34,133 bases of DNA from Cristatella mucedo (GCA_009760855.2 WPIO01000507.1:1-34133); one strand, 5' to 3'; numbered from the stretch's first letter, positions 21,299 to 33,614 are shown. A program made the numbers and translations. Notes: generated by a model not told the origin, from the sequence alone.

Positions 21299-21843
21299 AT
21301 GAGCCGATTGCAGAAGATGCACAAACGCTTGGTGAAAAACTTTTCAGCCAGACCCAACTGTCTTGAGCGACGTTGTCGCCACATCGCACCAATTCTTGCC
21401 TACCTGCATTGCCTGTCAGTCAAGCAATGCATCGAGTTCGAGGTTCTGCCGTTCACATTTAGGTTAATTCATCGTTTGGCTGGATCCTATGTATCAGCCC
21501 TACTCCCCCACCAGGCTAAGCATCGTCCGACCTGCTTTTCTAAATCTAATCGTTTCGCTACGCCTCGTATAATGCTCAAATCCTCCGGTGACTTTGAATT
21601 CAGCACGTATTATCCGAACGCCTAAAACTCACCCGACTGACGTCCAGATATTCCCTGTGTTAGACGAAAGCTCCAAAGAAGCTCAAACGCATGTATTGAT
21701 CACAGCATTTAGTGGACTCCTTTGGTTTGTCCTTTGCGTGCTTTAAGTGCTGACACCCTGAGTGCTGCCAGTATCCCTACTTGCAGTCGTATCCTGTGTT
21801 TATTGTGTTTAATCGAGCTAGGCTTGTTGTCGTGGTCATTAAA
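21299..21843 (+). mobile_element. LINE relic B, unit 2
   Basis: The open frame at 21299-21625 encodes the same 108 residues as unit 1. It shares with unit 1 several Cys codons where unit 3 has Arg. Confidence 0.7.
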
Positions 21844-21966
21844 TATTCTTGTAGCGCCCATGGAAAAAATTCAATTTTTTTTTTATTAGCAGATTACGTA
21901 CGCCGCAGAGACAGCACTATCGAGCGATCAGTTTTAGCATATGACCATCATTATTGTCATTATAGT

Positions 21967-21973
21967 TATAAAG
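21967..21973 (+). promoter_or_regulatory. Candidate TATA box of peptide gene copy 3
   Basis: TATAAAG, 167 bp before the ATG, as in copies 2 and 4. Confidence 0.4.
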
Positions 21974-22133
21974 ACCACTCTCTTTTTGCCGAGCAAGTAC
22001 GGTGTGAAGGCCAGACATTATGTACAACCTAGAAAGTCCTCCTGCTTTATGTGCATGCCATGCAATGCTGCGAATTATCTTCCCTCTTAACGCTAATAGG
22101 TGGTTCTCCATCCCGCTTTTCGTTCCAGAAACC

Positions 22134-22537
22134 ATGAAGCTTCTTGCTGAATTAGTGTTGCTGTGCCTTATAATCGGGGCACTGACAGCCGACCTTCGCT
22201 CAGTAAGTAAGGGTGCAGCCAGGTTACCTGAATCAAATGTCGTGCAGATTTTTGCCTTGCTTTGAGCAATAAGCCCGATGATGCATTTGTAGACGGAAAA
22301 CCAGGAAGTGCAGCTGAACAGCGACCAGCTAGCTGAACTCGAGCAAGCATTTGAAAGTAAGTCACCAGCTAAATTTCGCAGTGCGCTTGTTTCGTCTTAA
22401 TGTAGGTGTTCGCATCGTGAATGACGCCTTGAAACCTTCAACGTATAGATTATGCTGCAGTCAAGAGAAATTTCTGGAAAACCCTCTGGAAAGTCGCGAA
22501 AGTTGCAGCCCCAATTGCTGGCGCTTTGCTCGGATGA
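22134..22537 (+). CDS. Precursor of a secreted cationic amphipathic (antimicrobial-type) peptide, copy 3
   Basis: The exons are 22134-22202, 22293-22356 and 22449-22537, with the same splice sites and the same 73-residue length as copy 2. The predicted signal peptide and mature 22-residue peptide are identical to copy 2. The only coding difference I see is GAA to GCA at residue 48, so the cleavage context is AVKR instead of EVKR. This removes the only Glu of a spider-type processing quadruplet but keeps the dibasic Lys-Arg. The same change turns the alternative in-frame acceptor into a stronger CTGCAG. The near-identity to copy 2 points to a recent duplication or conversion. Confidence 0.8.
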
Positions 22538-22591
22538 ATCTTTAAAATCTGGAAACCCTTTCTAACGTGTCCGTCACGTCGCAGCTCTGAA

Positions 22592-22597
22592 AATAAA
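22592..22597 (+). other. Polyadenylation signal, copy 3
   Basis: AATAAA, 54 nt after the stop codon. Confidence 0.7.
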
Positions 22598-23299
22598 ATG
22601 TCGAGACTTGAATTCGTCGTGACTATTTACAGTGCAACGTTTGCTGGTCTAGTGTAAGAGCTTGAAGCACACGCGACGACCAGTGTCTTTTCTCTTGCCG
22701 TTTGTCATAACTCTAAATACCAGGAGGAAAGTAGTCTTAAGAAACCACTTTTCATACACAGCTTATGTGCGTTCTTGCGGCGTTCAACTGCGACGACTTA
22801 GAAATTGTTGCACTACCCATCTGTAATAATTAGGAAAGCATAAACATCAAACTCCTCAACGAGCCATCCACACCATGCCAACACGGGATGCCTGCCGAGA
22901 GACGTAGCCGATTCCACGATTTACCGATACGACAGCGGATTGCAGCTAAGCGGCAAAAAAACGACAATCCAGCACAAGTAAATAACGAAAGTCACATTAA
23001 GATCTTCAGCGGCGTCATGCCTCTATTGTAAATGTAAAATGCAACTGATCTGTTGGCAATACCGAGAGAGATACATCTTTACATGATGTCACTGCAGGAT
23101 GTCGTGATTCTACATGCCATTGAAGCCTAGTAATTGCAGCTTGCCAGTATACGGTCATTGATCGACCAATGAACCTCGAAAATGCTACCGGATGTTTAAA
23201 CAGTTCACCATAGCATAGTGTCCGGAAAATTTGGAAGGTCATCTTATTTGATTTCCTTTGCCATTAAAGTTCATAATTCGACACCCGATGGCTGGCTCT

Positions 23300-23641
23300 T
23301 CAGCGCCAAAGTTTCGAACGTTCTAGAAAGCGTTTTAGAAAAATCTTTAGCTGTTTGTCGTTAAGATACCTGAGGATAACGCGCAGAACAATCAAGTCAG
23401 AGTCAAACTTTGAAAATAAGGGATTTTCTATAATATTCGCTGCATATTTTACAACGACAGAGTGTACAATGGTGCCTTCACTGACGAGACTTGCGAGCGT
23501 CCTAACTAACGAGATTTTCGTAAAGTAAGTCTCTCGGCCGATTGTAGCGTCAATTTGAAGGCTCAATTTTGGGTTACGAGCCAGCTTTAGATTCCCCACT
23601 GCTAATATGCACGACAAATGCCACGTTGAACGCCACCACAT
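23300..23641 (-). CDS. Unidentified conserved minus-strand block, unit 2
   Basis: Same 113-codon open frame as 13375-13716. The identity is uninformative about selection because the two units are so recent. Confidence 0.3.
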   Translation of the reverse strand: MWWRSTWHLSCILAVGNLKLARNPKLSLQIDATIGRETYFTKISLVRTLASLVSEGTIVHSVVVKYAANIIENPLFSKFDSDLIVLRVILRYLNDKQLKIFLKRFLERSKLWR

Positions 23642-23731
23642 CCGCTCAGCATCTCGTATCCAACTTGATGACTTTGATTAAATAGCTCGCAACGGAAGCA
23701 CCAGTTGTTTGCTTGCATTTCGCGCTTGCAG

Positions 23732-24010
23732 TTATCGTGTGCAGCGTTCTTTTATTTTTCCAACCATGGGTCTAAAGTAAGCGAGAGGGAAGACCATCGC
23801 TGAGAAGAAGATGAAGACGACGAGCACTGAGTTGAGGAAATAAATATTGAAATATGACGCAGGTGTGCGTGCAGTCGACCTGGCAAAGAGGTACGAGCGT
23901 AGAAATTCTACGACGTGCACTTTACGGAACGAAAAGAAATCGATACAGATTCTACCGTCAGCCGCGGGTGTTGAAACAATTTCAAAAGCAGCGAAAACGT
24001 ATCCATACAA
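23732..24010 (-). CDS. Unidentified hydrophobic minus-strand block, unit 2, shortened
   Basis: Counterpart of 13721-14080, but a 5-bp insertion near 23752 shifts the frame after the FPLAYF segment and ends it early. This argues against a strongly constrained protein here. Confidence 0.25.
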   Translation of the reverse strand: MYGYVFAAFEIVSTPAADGRICIDFFSFRKVHVVEFLRSYLFARSTARTPASYFNIYFLNSVLVVFIFFSAMVFPLAYFRPMVGKIKERCTR

Positions 24011-25544
24011 TTACGGAGTAGCCTCTGATCGTGTGGCTCACGGAAAGGCAGATCGCAGAAAATTCAATGACGGAGGCACTATTTTAAGAGGACCCAAGAG
24101 CTAGTTTCACTGATTTGCTGCAGCACGTCAGCGTACCAACGGACGAGGCATCGGGCGAGCCGCTTGAAGCCAGTCGGGGCCGTTTCGAAAACGTTTACGA
24201 AGATGATCCACATTTACTCCGTTGTCAGGCATGGTTAAGCAGCGAGTGCAGATATGAGGGCAGCGGAACATTGCGTCCATGCCTTTTCTGAAATTACAGT
24301 AGCGGAGGTATAAATACTCCGGGTAGTCTTAGGCTGCGACGAGAGACAGGAATCTAGCTGGAAAGAAAACGCCAATGACGACTTATATAACGGCAGAGGA
24401 AAAAAGGATGCCTGGTCACAAAGCCATGATGGATAAACTAAGTCTCGCACACTGGGCCGATGCGAGTGGCGATTGCGAGACTAAGAAGCATCTCGCTCAT
24501 CATTCGGAAAACCCGAGAGCCGTAGAGTCGCATAAATTCTGAAAGAAGTCTGCAAGTTACGCAGAGGGTGAAGCTGATGGCGTGGGCCATCAGGCAGGTA
24601 TTCTTTGACTGGGCGACATTTGGCATTTAGGTTTGAACGTTAACAAGATCTCCACGGACGTAGCATACCCTTGCATGCCCTATTCGTCCAGGACTATGCG
24701 TGTAGTAGCGCAACTAACCTTGAACTGACATTCTCATGCTGCGTGAGCAAAGCATGAGATTAATCATTGCAAGAAGCTCTTCATCAAGCATCAATTCTGC
24801 GTGCTGCATTGAGACGACGGAGAACGTAAACGCTACCGTTTGATAATTCTAGATGGACAACTTTAATATCGTGATATGCGTTAGAAGTTTCGACTTTGCC
24901 TGGCAGCTTGTTTTGTAGAGGACTTATAATTTCACAAAGAAGAAGTTTAGGCCTGAGGTTACGTTTGAAGCTGACTTTAAATAACTCGCATTCGTGGATG
25001 CCGCAGTGGAGTGGCCTTCATTCCTCGGCATGACCAAAAGCCTGTCTGCCTGTACCTCCGTTTGTAACTCCGCAAAGTCATAAAGACCATGTGGGTGTTA
25101 CGCAGGAGAGTTTTATATAGCGCACTCACAGCCAAAGCGGCTTTCGGTACTCATTCGGTAGCCAACAGACTTCGTCTCACGCAACGAAGAGAAAGTGGGA
25201 AGCATAGCAGAGTCAGGAGAGATAAACTGAGAGCAGTTGAGGTAGTGAGTAGCATAGAAGTAGCAGCTCAGGACCGCTAAAAAAGATGTGCCATAGTCGG
25301 CAGTAGGAGAGTAGTTGTCGTTGCGTAAGAATTGTGGAAGCGAGTTTCACAGTCTAGGACCTGCAGAGCTATAGCTTCTGTCGCCAACTGTCTTTAAGCG
25401 GAAGAATGGGACAGCTAATTTATTGTCCACACAGGACCTGAGGGCGCGAACAGGCTTAAACTGATGCAGCAGTTCAGCTAGGTACGAAGGAGCCAAGCCG
25501 TGGCGGGCCTTGTGGGTCAGCGTAAGAACGCGAACGAGTTGTGC

Positions 25545-25857
25545 CTGTCACACCGGTGGCTGTCCTCCTAGGTAACCAGTTCAATCGGGACGCTGACCCA
25601 ATCGAGAGTAGGAGTGATGCCGTTGGCGGACGTATGATCGCCTGGTGGCTTTCTTTTAGCTGATTGCTGGGGCGAGCGGCAGCAAGCTCAATGTTCCTAT
25701 GACGTGGCTAGCTTAGCACTCACGAGTATACAAAACACGCATGGTGTAAGCAAGAGTATTCCATATTGAAGACCACGTACGCGGACCTAGAAATATCTGA
25801 GAGCAGCTGACTCATTTGTAAAATATGACGTTTCACCGACTTTTGCCATTAATTATT
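25545..25857. repeat. Dispersed-repeat relic, unit 3
   Basis: Counterpart of 5701-6012 with an extra G near 25671 and an extra T near 25832. Confidence 0.5.
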
Positions 25858-27090
25858 TCCAGGCATGGCGAAGCTACGAATGCTAGGCACTATACGTGAG
25901 ACGGGTTAGAGGAGCCAATATTTAAGTCGCCGACTCAGTGACGACACCAGAAGGCTTTGCTGACGATTTCGGATCACTGCTGCAATGTGGCGTGCCAATG
26001 ACTTGACCTAAAACCCATATACGTAGCGTGGAGAGGTCATATTTTGCAGTTACGTGGCCTGTGGCTTGTGTGCAGCTCCAGTGGTCATATCGTAATCTTG
26101 CTTTCGATGCGTACACCAGAAAAAAACCGGCTAATGCCTAAGTTTTGCTTAATATGCCGCGTGTCCATTATAGAAAGGCAGTTTGTAACTAGTTTTTGAG
26201 CTGGCGATTATCCTGCTAATAATCAAAAGAGGCTTTCGAATCTGCCATGAATAATTATTAACCCATTACTGGTCCCACACAGGCTGTTCCATCGAGCTAA
26301 AACCGAACGTTTGCAAGTAACCGTGTGGGTATGCCATAATATACAGTTTGCAATAATCTTTCTTAGGTCCCCGCATCCACCACGGTGCCAAACGACCAAA
26401 GGAAGGACATCTTGGAGCGAGCTTGAACAGCCGCGTACTAAAATTCGCTTCCCTAAACCTCAAGTTGAGTCACCAAAAAAAAAAAAAAATCGGAAAAGTG
26501 ATGTCGACTATAAAAAATCAGGTTGCAGTCTCGTAGCAATTTCTAAAACGATGATTTTTTTTCGCAAGTGCGCAATAACCATTCTTTCATGCTGACTTGG
26601 TATATGTCACCCCTAATCAAGTTATGCTTGTTGTCTTTGAGCATGCTACCAGTAACAATTCAATTGTGCTTCCATTGTACCAAATGTGATGTGCCTAGAA
26701 CGAGAATGAGTTTTTTTTTTGGGGCATTATAACCAATGTATTGTTATCATTATTACGCAGATACAGCTTTACCGATGATGCAGTCCATCCCAGCCCTCTA
26801 GTGCCAAATTCTCCAACTCCGTTGCTGCATCTATTGCTAAAATCCGGACGCGAATTTCAGCTTACCTTTAACATTTAATGACGACAGAAAATCATTATAC
26901 TGGTTATAATCAAGTGAAGCTCAGAAGCAAGAAAGCTCAACGCTCAAAATATGCTATGCCAGTACATCCCCGGTAGCACCTGGGCGACTTCGCAGGGTGC
27001 AGTTCCAAAGCGACCTATCAATAGCGGTTCCCGTTACATCCTAGGTAGCGTCTTCCTACTTTTAGCTAAGCACCATACTGAAATATCGGC

Positions 27091-27721
27091 CCTCGTTAGA
27101 CCAGAATTAAGCACACAAAGTGTTCAGTGTTTTTTTGGCATTGCGTCTTGACTACTGTAAGTCAGTGTTAGCTAGTCTACCGGCTGTGCAATCAGGTACT
27201 TACAGGAGATGCGCATCTCTGCAGCGTTTTGCGTTTGTGTTCCGTCAGTCCGTCGCAGTTTCCAAAATCACGCCATTTCTTGCTGACCTGAGCCGGCGCT
27301 TCATCAAGCAGTGAATCGACTTCGAGGCTCCCACTCGTTCTCAGGTTCTAGCAAGGTTGTCACTCACTTTTAGGACTCTTCATTCTCTGACTCATGCCTA
27401 ACTGTCCTAACTACTCTAGGCCAGGCTAAATATCGTACAACCCGATTTTATGACTAGAATCCGCCAGCTGTGCTTTGATGCCATCTTAAATCCCGAGGTG
27501 ATATTGCCTCTATTTTGGATACTCCCAAAGCCCGTAACTCACTGCCGATTGATGTATTGATGTCCATTAAATTGATTGCATTTATTAATAAGCTGAAAAC
27601 CGCATGTCTCTCAAAGAGACTTGCGGATCTTTGGAATTCGTTCTTCGTTTTCTAAAGCGTGCTGACACTTTGCGTGCTACCATTAAACATATTTACATTT
27701 ACTAATGCCTATTACCTCGCT
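27091..27721 (+). mobile_element. LINE relic A, unit 3
   Basis: Near-identical counterpart of 7240-7870. Confidence 0.7.
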
Positions 27722-27986
27722 CCATATTGCACTTGTCAGCTCTGTCCGTGTACCACTAACCGTTGGAATTTTCTTTCTTTACAGAATATTTATTGAGCAT
27801 TAAACGTCAAGTTCTAAAATTGAAATTAATTTTGTAAATTCTAATATAATCTAAAACATAGGAAAGTTTTCATGCGATAATAAAAGCTTCATTCAGTCAC
27901 TGAAAATACAAAAATGGTGACTGGGAGCGAACTATGAGAAACAAATCAGGACAGTACTTTTCCTCATCCTATAGTACAAGCACAAT

Positions 27987-28147
27987 AAATATAAACTATA
28001 AATATAATGTATAATTCATTATATAGCGCCCCAGGAAAGCTAAATCTCCATTCAGGCTCTTTGCATATGCCTTGGGGCTCGACCCCATGACCTCAGTCAG
28101 ACCTTGGTCGGGCCGAGCACCTTAACCGCTAGACCAAACCAGCTAGC
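27987..28147 (-). mobile_element. tRNA-derived SINE-like element, unit 3
   Basis: Counterpart of 8136-8296, A and B boxes unchanged. Confidence 0.65.
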
Positions 28148-30497
28148 ATTGCTAACACACTAAACGTTGCAAACACACCGTTCCTCAACGTAAGGTAGCT
28201 TTAAATTGGAACAGTACAGACATTAAACAGGCATTGAACTAATACAAATAATGGTAGATGTGCTTTTCACAAATGTAGCAAAATGAGATTGTAGGTGCTT
28301 ATGGAGAGAAGCGTATCTGCTTAGCTGTTGCTTTACTAAGATGAATATGACAACCCACTTAGCAAGACCGTATTTCAGTTTACGTCTGGGAACACCCAAC
28401 TCATTGTTGCCATCAGAAGAAAAGTTCGTTGACATAGGCAATGCATTGGGACATCTCAGCAAGTGAAGCTAATGATTTAGGCAGGATACCATCAAGCGCT
28501 GCTCAGAAGCTCAGTAGTAGAGCAATTGAAGGCACAGACGCAGAGTGAAAGGACAAAGAAATGTTGAACCAACCACCCATCTCAGAATCTTGGTTCACAC
28601 GCTAGGCTTGCATACTTATCCATTACCCGTTGCGTTTCAGACGTTCAATTAGCCGCTAGGACTTCACCTGGCGTGACCGAAGCAAGAACATTAATCTTCT
28701 GCCTCGTCTTAGACGATACCATACAGTATACTGCAACTACGGCACGTTTAGTGCACACAACGCAAGCAGGAGCAAACGTGAATGCACCGTTGCACACGTG
28801 CTCTCTACTGCTACTTAACATCTCATTTCTCGTATCGTTTTGCCATCCAGTTGTGTCAACCCCTAATCGAGTTACCTAGTCCGAGGTATGCACTGGCTAA
28901 CAACCAGCACATCTCTTAGCTGAGCAAATAACCACAAACATAATTTCAAAACACTGTGAACATCCAAGCTACGGCGAATTGGAGCAGGAAGTCCAACCCA
29001 CTCTCTTTTAAGACGAGATGATTCATCAAACGTAGTATTCATCATCTGTAATCAGACTGTTCCTATACGCAGAAGGTTGGTGGGTAGAGGTAATGACTAC
29101 GGCTGTTCGTGTAAGCACCTCAGCTCTAGTTTTACAGAAATTCCGGCCTAAAGTTGCAATTAAGAATCCGCAACGGTTATTCTGCATTTATTAAGCAGAA
29201 TCTGTGGAATTATTTTAGAATGTTTCTTTCACCCGTAACTGGTGCAGCGAAGGCGGTTTCATCGCGTAGTAATCGACCTTTAGCAAGAAACCGCATGAAA
29301 ATGCGGCAATATATTTAGATGTATTGCAATAATCTATCCTAGGATTACTGTTTCCCTGGAACTATCCACAGACTACGTTGCCCGAATGAATAATGTCAAT
29401 AGCATCTAGCCGTGAGCTGAACCAGCCGTCTACCATAACTTGCTTTCCCATAACACATGCTGACCTATGCAGTTTTCGATGAAAATACCATCTCTTATGA
29501 AACAACTGGCCGTAGTCTTGTAATTCCTCTTATTGTCGTTATGATTTCGTCCGTCGAAATGGTGTGATAATTGCTTTAGGTCTACACGTCTAATGGAAGA
29601 GGCTTTGCTGTGCGTATTGTATTTAATTTCCGCTTTAAACTCCATCGACAACTTAACCACAGCTCTCACTGACCACGATGCCAAGATCCGCATTAGGAAG
29701 AAGGTAGGGTGGAAAAAATCGGCAAACGTTCCAGATCTCATTGAAAAATACCTTACATGAAAATACTGAACGATTTTCTGAAAGAAATATAAATTGAAAT
29801 GCTTTATCTATGAAGCCTCGAGTCTTGGATTGCGGTCAATCTTTTCTAGGTGCAGTAAGCATGTAGGAACGGATTTCAGGAGAAAAAATTGTAGAACTCA
29901 CCTATTTCTTTGCATGTAAAATCAACCTAAACCAGGACCTGAACAGAAACGACACAGTTTGTATCGCATCCCACGTGAATTAAATACCTTGCAAGGCGTT
30001 AAGAATTACTTCAAGGCAGCCTGTACATGTTTTGTCTTATAGCCTACACCATGCGGATTGACTAGCGGTTATATTTCGAGTTAGTCGAACGTCGTCACAC
30101 TGCAACATCGCTTTCAGGTTATCAGCGGCTACCAGCAAGTGTGTGCGGACAGTTTGCGTGTTAGATTTCTTTACTTATTAGCTTTTACATGAAATGCTTA
30201 TATCAATCATTTAAAAAGGCAAGGATTTCTACGATCACAAGAGTTACGGGCTAGAACGTTACATCACGCCCTGTTAAGAACAGCTACATTTGTTTGTCCA
30301 CTGCTACAACTTAAAACTAAGAGAGATATGAATTAGTTAGAACATTTAAGCTTAAACGGTACAATAAAATGAACGCAATAGTAAAGAAAGAATGTACGGT
30401 AAGAAAGTGATTATCAAATGTGAAGTGAGTATTAAATGCCAATCAAGACAGTGAATGCCCTTTGATTCCCTAGCATGGTGGGTTACCCTTCATTTAG

Positions 30498-30713
30498 TTG
30501 CAGCTAAGGGAAAGCAAAGTGAATAGGCAAGTCGTTCGAGACTTAGCAGGCTTACTATTGGGATCTGATACGAAATTATTACTCAGAAATTCCGCGAATG
30601 GTAGCAAAGCAGGGAAGGCTGTTAAGCAGAAAAAAAGCTTCTGCCGCATTACTCACCACCGGCCTCTAACACGACTCGATTCTCGGAATTGTAGATGTCT
30701 TCCGTGCATATAA
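30498..30713 (+). CDS. Possible terminal exon of a basic Cys-rich peptide, unit 3
   Basis: Counterpart of 10653-10868 with the same protein sequence; one silent change (CTA to CTT) falls in the CRCLPCI end. Evidence and doubts are as for unit 1. Confidence 0.2.
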   Translation: MQLRESKVNRQVVRDLAGLLLGSDTKLLLRNSANGSKAGKAVKQKKSFCRITHHRPLTRLDSRNCRCLPCI

Positions 30714-31226
30714 GCCTGTGACCAAGACACAGGACATATCAATCAATCTTGCTTCTCTAGTGCAAATCAGCAGACCCCAGACTTTAGGTAAGCTCTTTTT
30801 CAGATTTCTGACGTGCACGTTGCGTATGCTGCATGATCGTTACAGACGGTTATAGGCTAGCACGATCAGTTATGAACACAGCACATTAAGGGGTTTGTTT
30901 ATTTGAAAAATTCATGCGAGATCGGAAATCAGTGTCATGACGGCACACACAAGTTTCAATGTGATGTACGAAAACATATACGACAGAAAAGCTGCGTCAA
31001 TTTCAACCATGCTCGACGTATTATGGTACTTTTGTCACAGTTAGTTTAATACGTTCTGATGTATTGGCTGTGTTCGGTTGTGGAAGTAATATTGTTTACC
31101 CTAGTGCGGAGTCTTAAAAATCAAAACTATGCTTTAATAACCATCTGTAGCTCCTAACCTTTTTTGTCTAAATAAGCGTCTGTCTTGCAATGCGAGCTTG
31201 GAGTATACGGATAGTGGTAGTTACAA

Positions 31227-31773
31227 ATGAGCCAATTGCAGAAGCAGGCACAAACGCTTGGTGAAAAACTTTTCAGCCAGACGTAACTGTCGTGAGCGAC
31301 GTTGTCGCCACATCGCACCGATTCTTGCCTACCTGCATCGCCTCTCAGTCAAGCAACGCATCGAGTTCGAGGTTCTGCCGTTCGCATTTAGGTTAATTCA
31401 TCGTTTGGCAGGATCCTATGTATCAGCCCTGCTCCCCCACCAGGCTAAGCATCGTCCGACCCGCTTTTCTAAATCTAATCGTTTCGCTACGCCTCGTATA
31501 ATGCTCAAATCCTCCGGTGACTTCGAATTCAGCTCGTATTATCCGAACGCCTAAAACTCACTTCCGACTGGCGTCACGATATTCCCTGCGGTAGACGAAA
31601 GCTCAAAAGAAGCTCAAACGCATGTGTTTATCACAGCAATTAGTGGACTCCTTTGGTTTGTCCTTTGCTGCTTTAAGTGCTGACACCCTGAGTGCTGCCA
31701 GTATCCCTACTTGCAGTCGTATCCTGTGTTTATTGTGTTTAACCGAGCTAGGCTTGTTGTCGTGGTCATTAAA
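31227..31773 (+). mobile_element. LINE relic B, unit 3
   Basis: The best preserved copy of the LINE block. Several Arg codons (HRLSVKQR, PTRF) are Cys in units 1 and 2 through CG-to-TG changes. A 1-bp insertion near 31246 shifts the frame at its left end. Confidence 0.7.
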
Positions 31774-31896
31774 TATTCTTGTAGCGCCCATGGAAAAATT
31801 CAACGTTTTTTTCTTAGCAGATTACGTACGCCGCAGAGACAGCACTATCGAGCGATCAGTTTTTTAGCATAAGACCATCATTATTTTCATTATAGT

Positions 31897-31903
31897 TATA
31901 AAG
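31897..31903 (+). promoter_or_regulatory. Candidate TATA box of peptide gene copy 4
   Basis: TATAAAG, 167 bp before the ATG, as in the other copies. Confidence 0.4.
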
Positions 31904-32063
31904 ACCACTCACTTTTTGCCGAGCAAGTACGGTGTGAAGGCTAGACATTCTGTACAACCTAGAAAGTCCTCCTGCTTTATGTGCATGCCATGCAATGCTG
32001 CAAATTATCTTCCCTCTTAACGCTAATAGGTGGTTCTCCATCCCGCTTTTCGTTCCAGAAACC

Positions 32064-32467
32064 ATGAAGCTTCTTGCTGAATTAGTGTTGCTGTGCCTTA
32101 TAATCGGGGCACTGACAGCCGACCTTCGCTCTGTAAGTAAGGGTGCAGCCAGGTTACCTGAATCAAATGTCGTGCAGATTTTTGCCTTGCTTTGAGCAAT
32201 AAGCCCGATGATGCATTTGTAGATGGAAAACCAGGAAGTGCAGCTGAACAGCGACCAGCTAGCTGAACTCGAGCAAGCATTTGAAAGTAAGTCACCAGCT
32301 AAATTTCGCAGTGCGCTTGTTTCGTCTTAATGTAGGTGTTCGCATCGTGAATGACGCCTTGAAACCTTCAACGTATAGATTACGCTGAAGTCAAGAGAAA
32401 TTTCTGGAAAACCCTCTGGAAAGTCGCGAAAGTTGCAGCCCCAATTGCTTTCAAGGTGCTGGGATGA
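32064..32467 (+). CDS. Precursor of a secreted cationic amphipathic (antimicrobial-type) peptide, copy 4 with variant tail
   Basis: The exons are 32064-32132, 32223-32286 and 32379-32467, with splice sites and length (73 residues) as in copies 2 and 3. The first exon-2 codon is ATG (Thr to Met). The EVKR site and the first 17 mature residues are unchanged, but the last five change from GALLG to FKVLG through seven substitutions packed into 13 nt. The frame, the length and the terminal Gly are kept. The new Lys falls at mature position 19, on the same helical face as Lys 4, 8 and 11, and raises the charge. This looks like a distinct functional isoform rather than decay. Confidence 0.8.
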
Positions 32468-32521
32468 ATCTTTACAATCTGGAAACCCTTCTTAACGTGT
32501 CCGTCACGTCGCAACTCTGAA

Positions 32522-32527
32522 AATAAA
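32522..32527 (+). other. Polyadenylation signal, copy 4
   Basis: AATAAA, 54 nt after the stop codon, followed by extra A residues. Confidence 0.7.
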
Positions 32528-33289
32528 AATGTCGAGACTTGAATTCGTCGTGACTATTTATAGTGCAACGTTTGCTGGTCTAGTGTAAGAGCTTCAAGCA
32601 CACGCGAGGACCAGTGTCTTTTCACTTGCCATTTGTCATAACTCTAAATACCAGGAGGAAAGTAGTCTTAAGAAACCACTTTTCATACACAGCTTATGTG
32701 CTTTCTTGCGGCATTCAACTGCCACGACTTAGAAATTGTTGCACTACCCATCTGTAATAATTAGGAATGCATAAACATCAAACTCCTGAACGAGCCATCC
32801 ACACCATGCCAACACGGGATGCCTGACGAGAGACGTAGCCGATTCCACGATTAACCGATACGACAGCGGATTGCAGCTAAGCGGCAAAAACGACAATCCA
32901 GCACAAGTAAATAACGAAAGTCGCATTAAGATCTTCAGCGGCGTCATGCCTCTATTCTAAATGTAAAATGCAATTGATCTGTTGGCAATACCGAGAGAGA
33001 TCAATCTTTATATGATGTCACTGCAGGATGTCGTGATTCTACATGCCATCGAAGCCTCGTAATTGCCGCTTGACAGTATACGGTCATTGATCAACCAATG
33101 AACCTCAAAAATGCTAGCCAGATGCGTACACAGTTCACCATAGCACAATGTCTGGCAAATACGGAAACTGATCTTTTTTGTGTTCCGTAGCCATTAAAGT
33201 TCATAATTCGATACCCGATGGCTGGCTCTTCAGCGCCAAAGTTTCGAACGTTGTAGAAAGCGTTTTAGAAAAAATCTTTCACTTTGTCG

Positions 33290-33574
33290 TCATGATACCG
33301 GAGGATAACACGTACAACTATCAAGTCAGAATCAAAAGTTAAATATATGGTATTTGCAGGAAGGAATATTTACTTCACATGTTACACCGATGCGGTGTAC
33401 AGTGGTGCCTTGACTGACGAGACTTGCGAGCGTCCTAACTAACGAGATTTCCGTAAAATAAGTCTCTCGACCGATCGTAGTGTTAATTATAGGGCTCAAT
33501 TTCGGGTTACGAGCCAGCTTTAGATTCTCTACCGCTAATGTGCACTGCGAATGCCACGGTGAATGCCACCACAT
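33290..33574 (-). CDS. Unidentified conserved minus-strand block, unit 3, frame-broken
   Basis: The core (NLKLARNPKLS ... GRETYFTEISLVRTLASLVSQ) is open, but the downstream part seen in units 0-2 is shifted out of frame at about 33350 by indels. If the block was once a gene, this copy is broken. Confidence 0.3.
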
Positions 33575-33614
33575 CCGCTCAGCATCTCGTATTTAACAGG
33601 TTCACTTTGATCGG

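Larger units (their letters stand above)
14257..24186. repeat. Tandem array unit 2 (9,930 bp)
   Basis: It is nearly identical to unit 1 in order and sequence. The differences are single-base changes and small indels, several in homopolymers (for example a longer T run near 16624, a T run near 21876 and a 5-bp insertion near 23752). It carries the intact peptide gene at 22134-22537. At 24191-24206 it differs from units 0 and 1 over a few bases (GTTTACGAAGATG instead of CTTTACTTAGATA), which marks a conversion or crossover edge. Confidence 0.95.
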
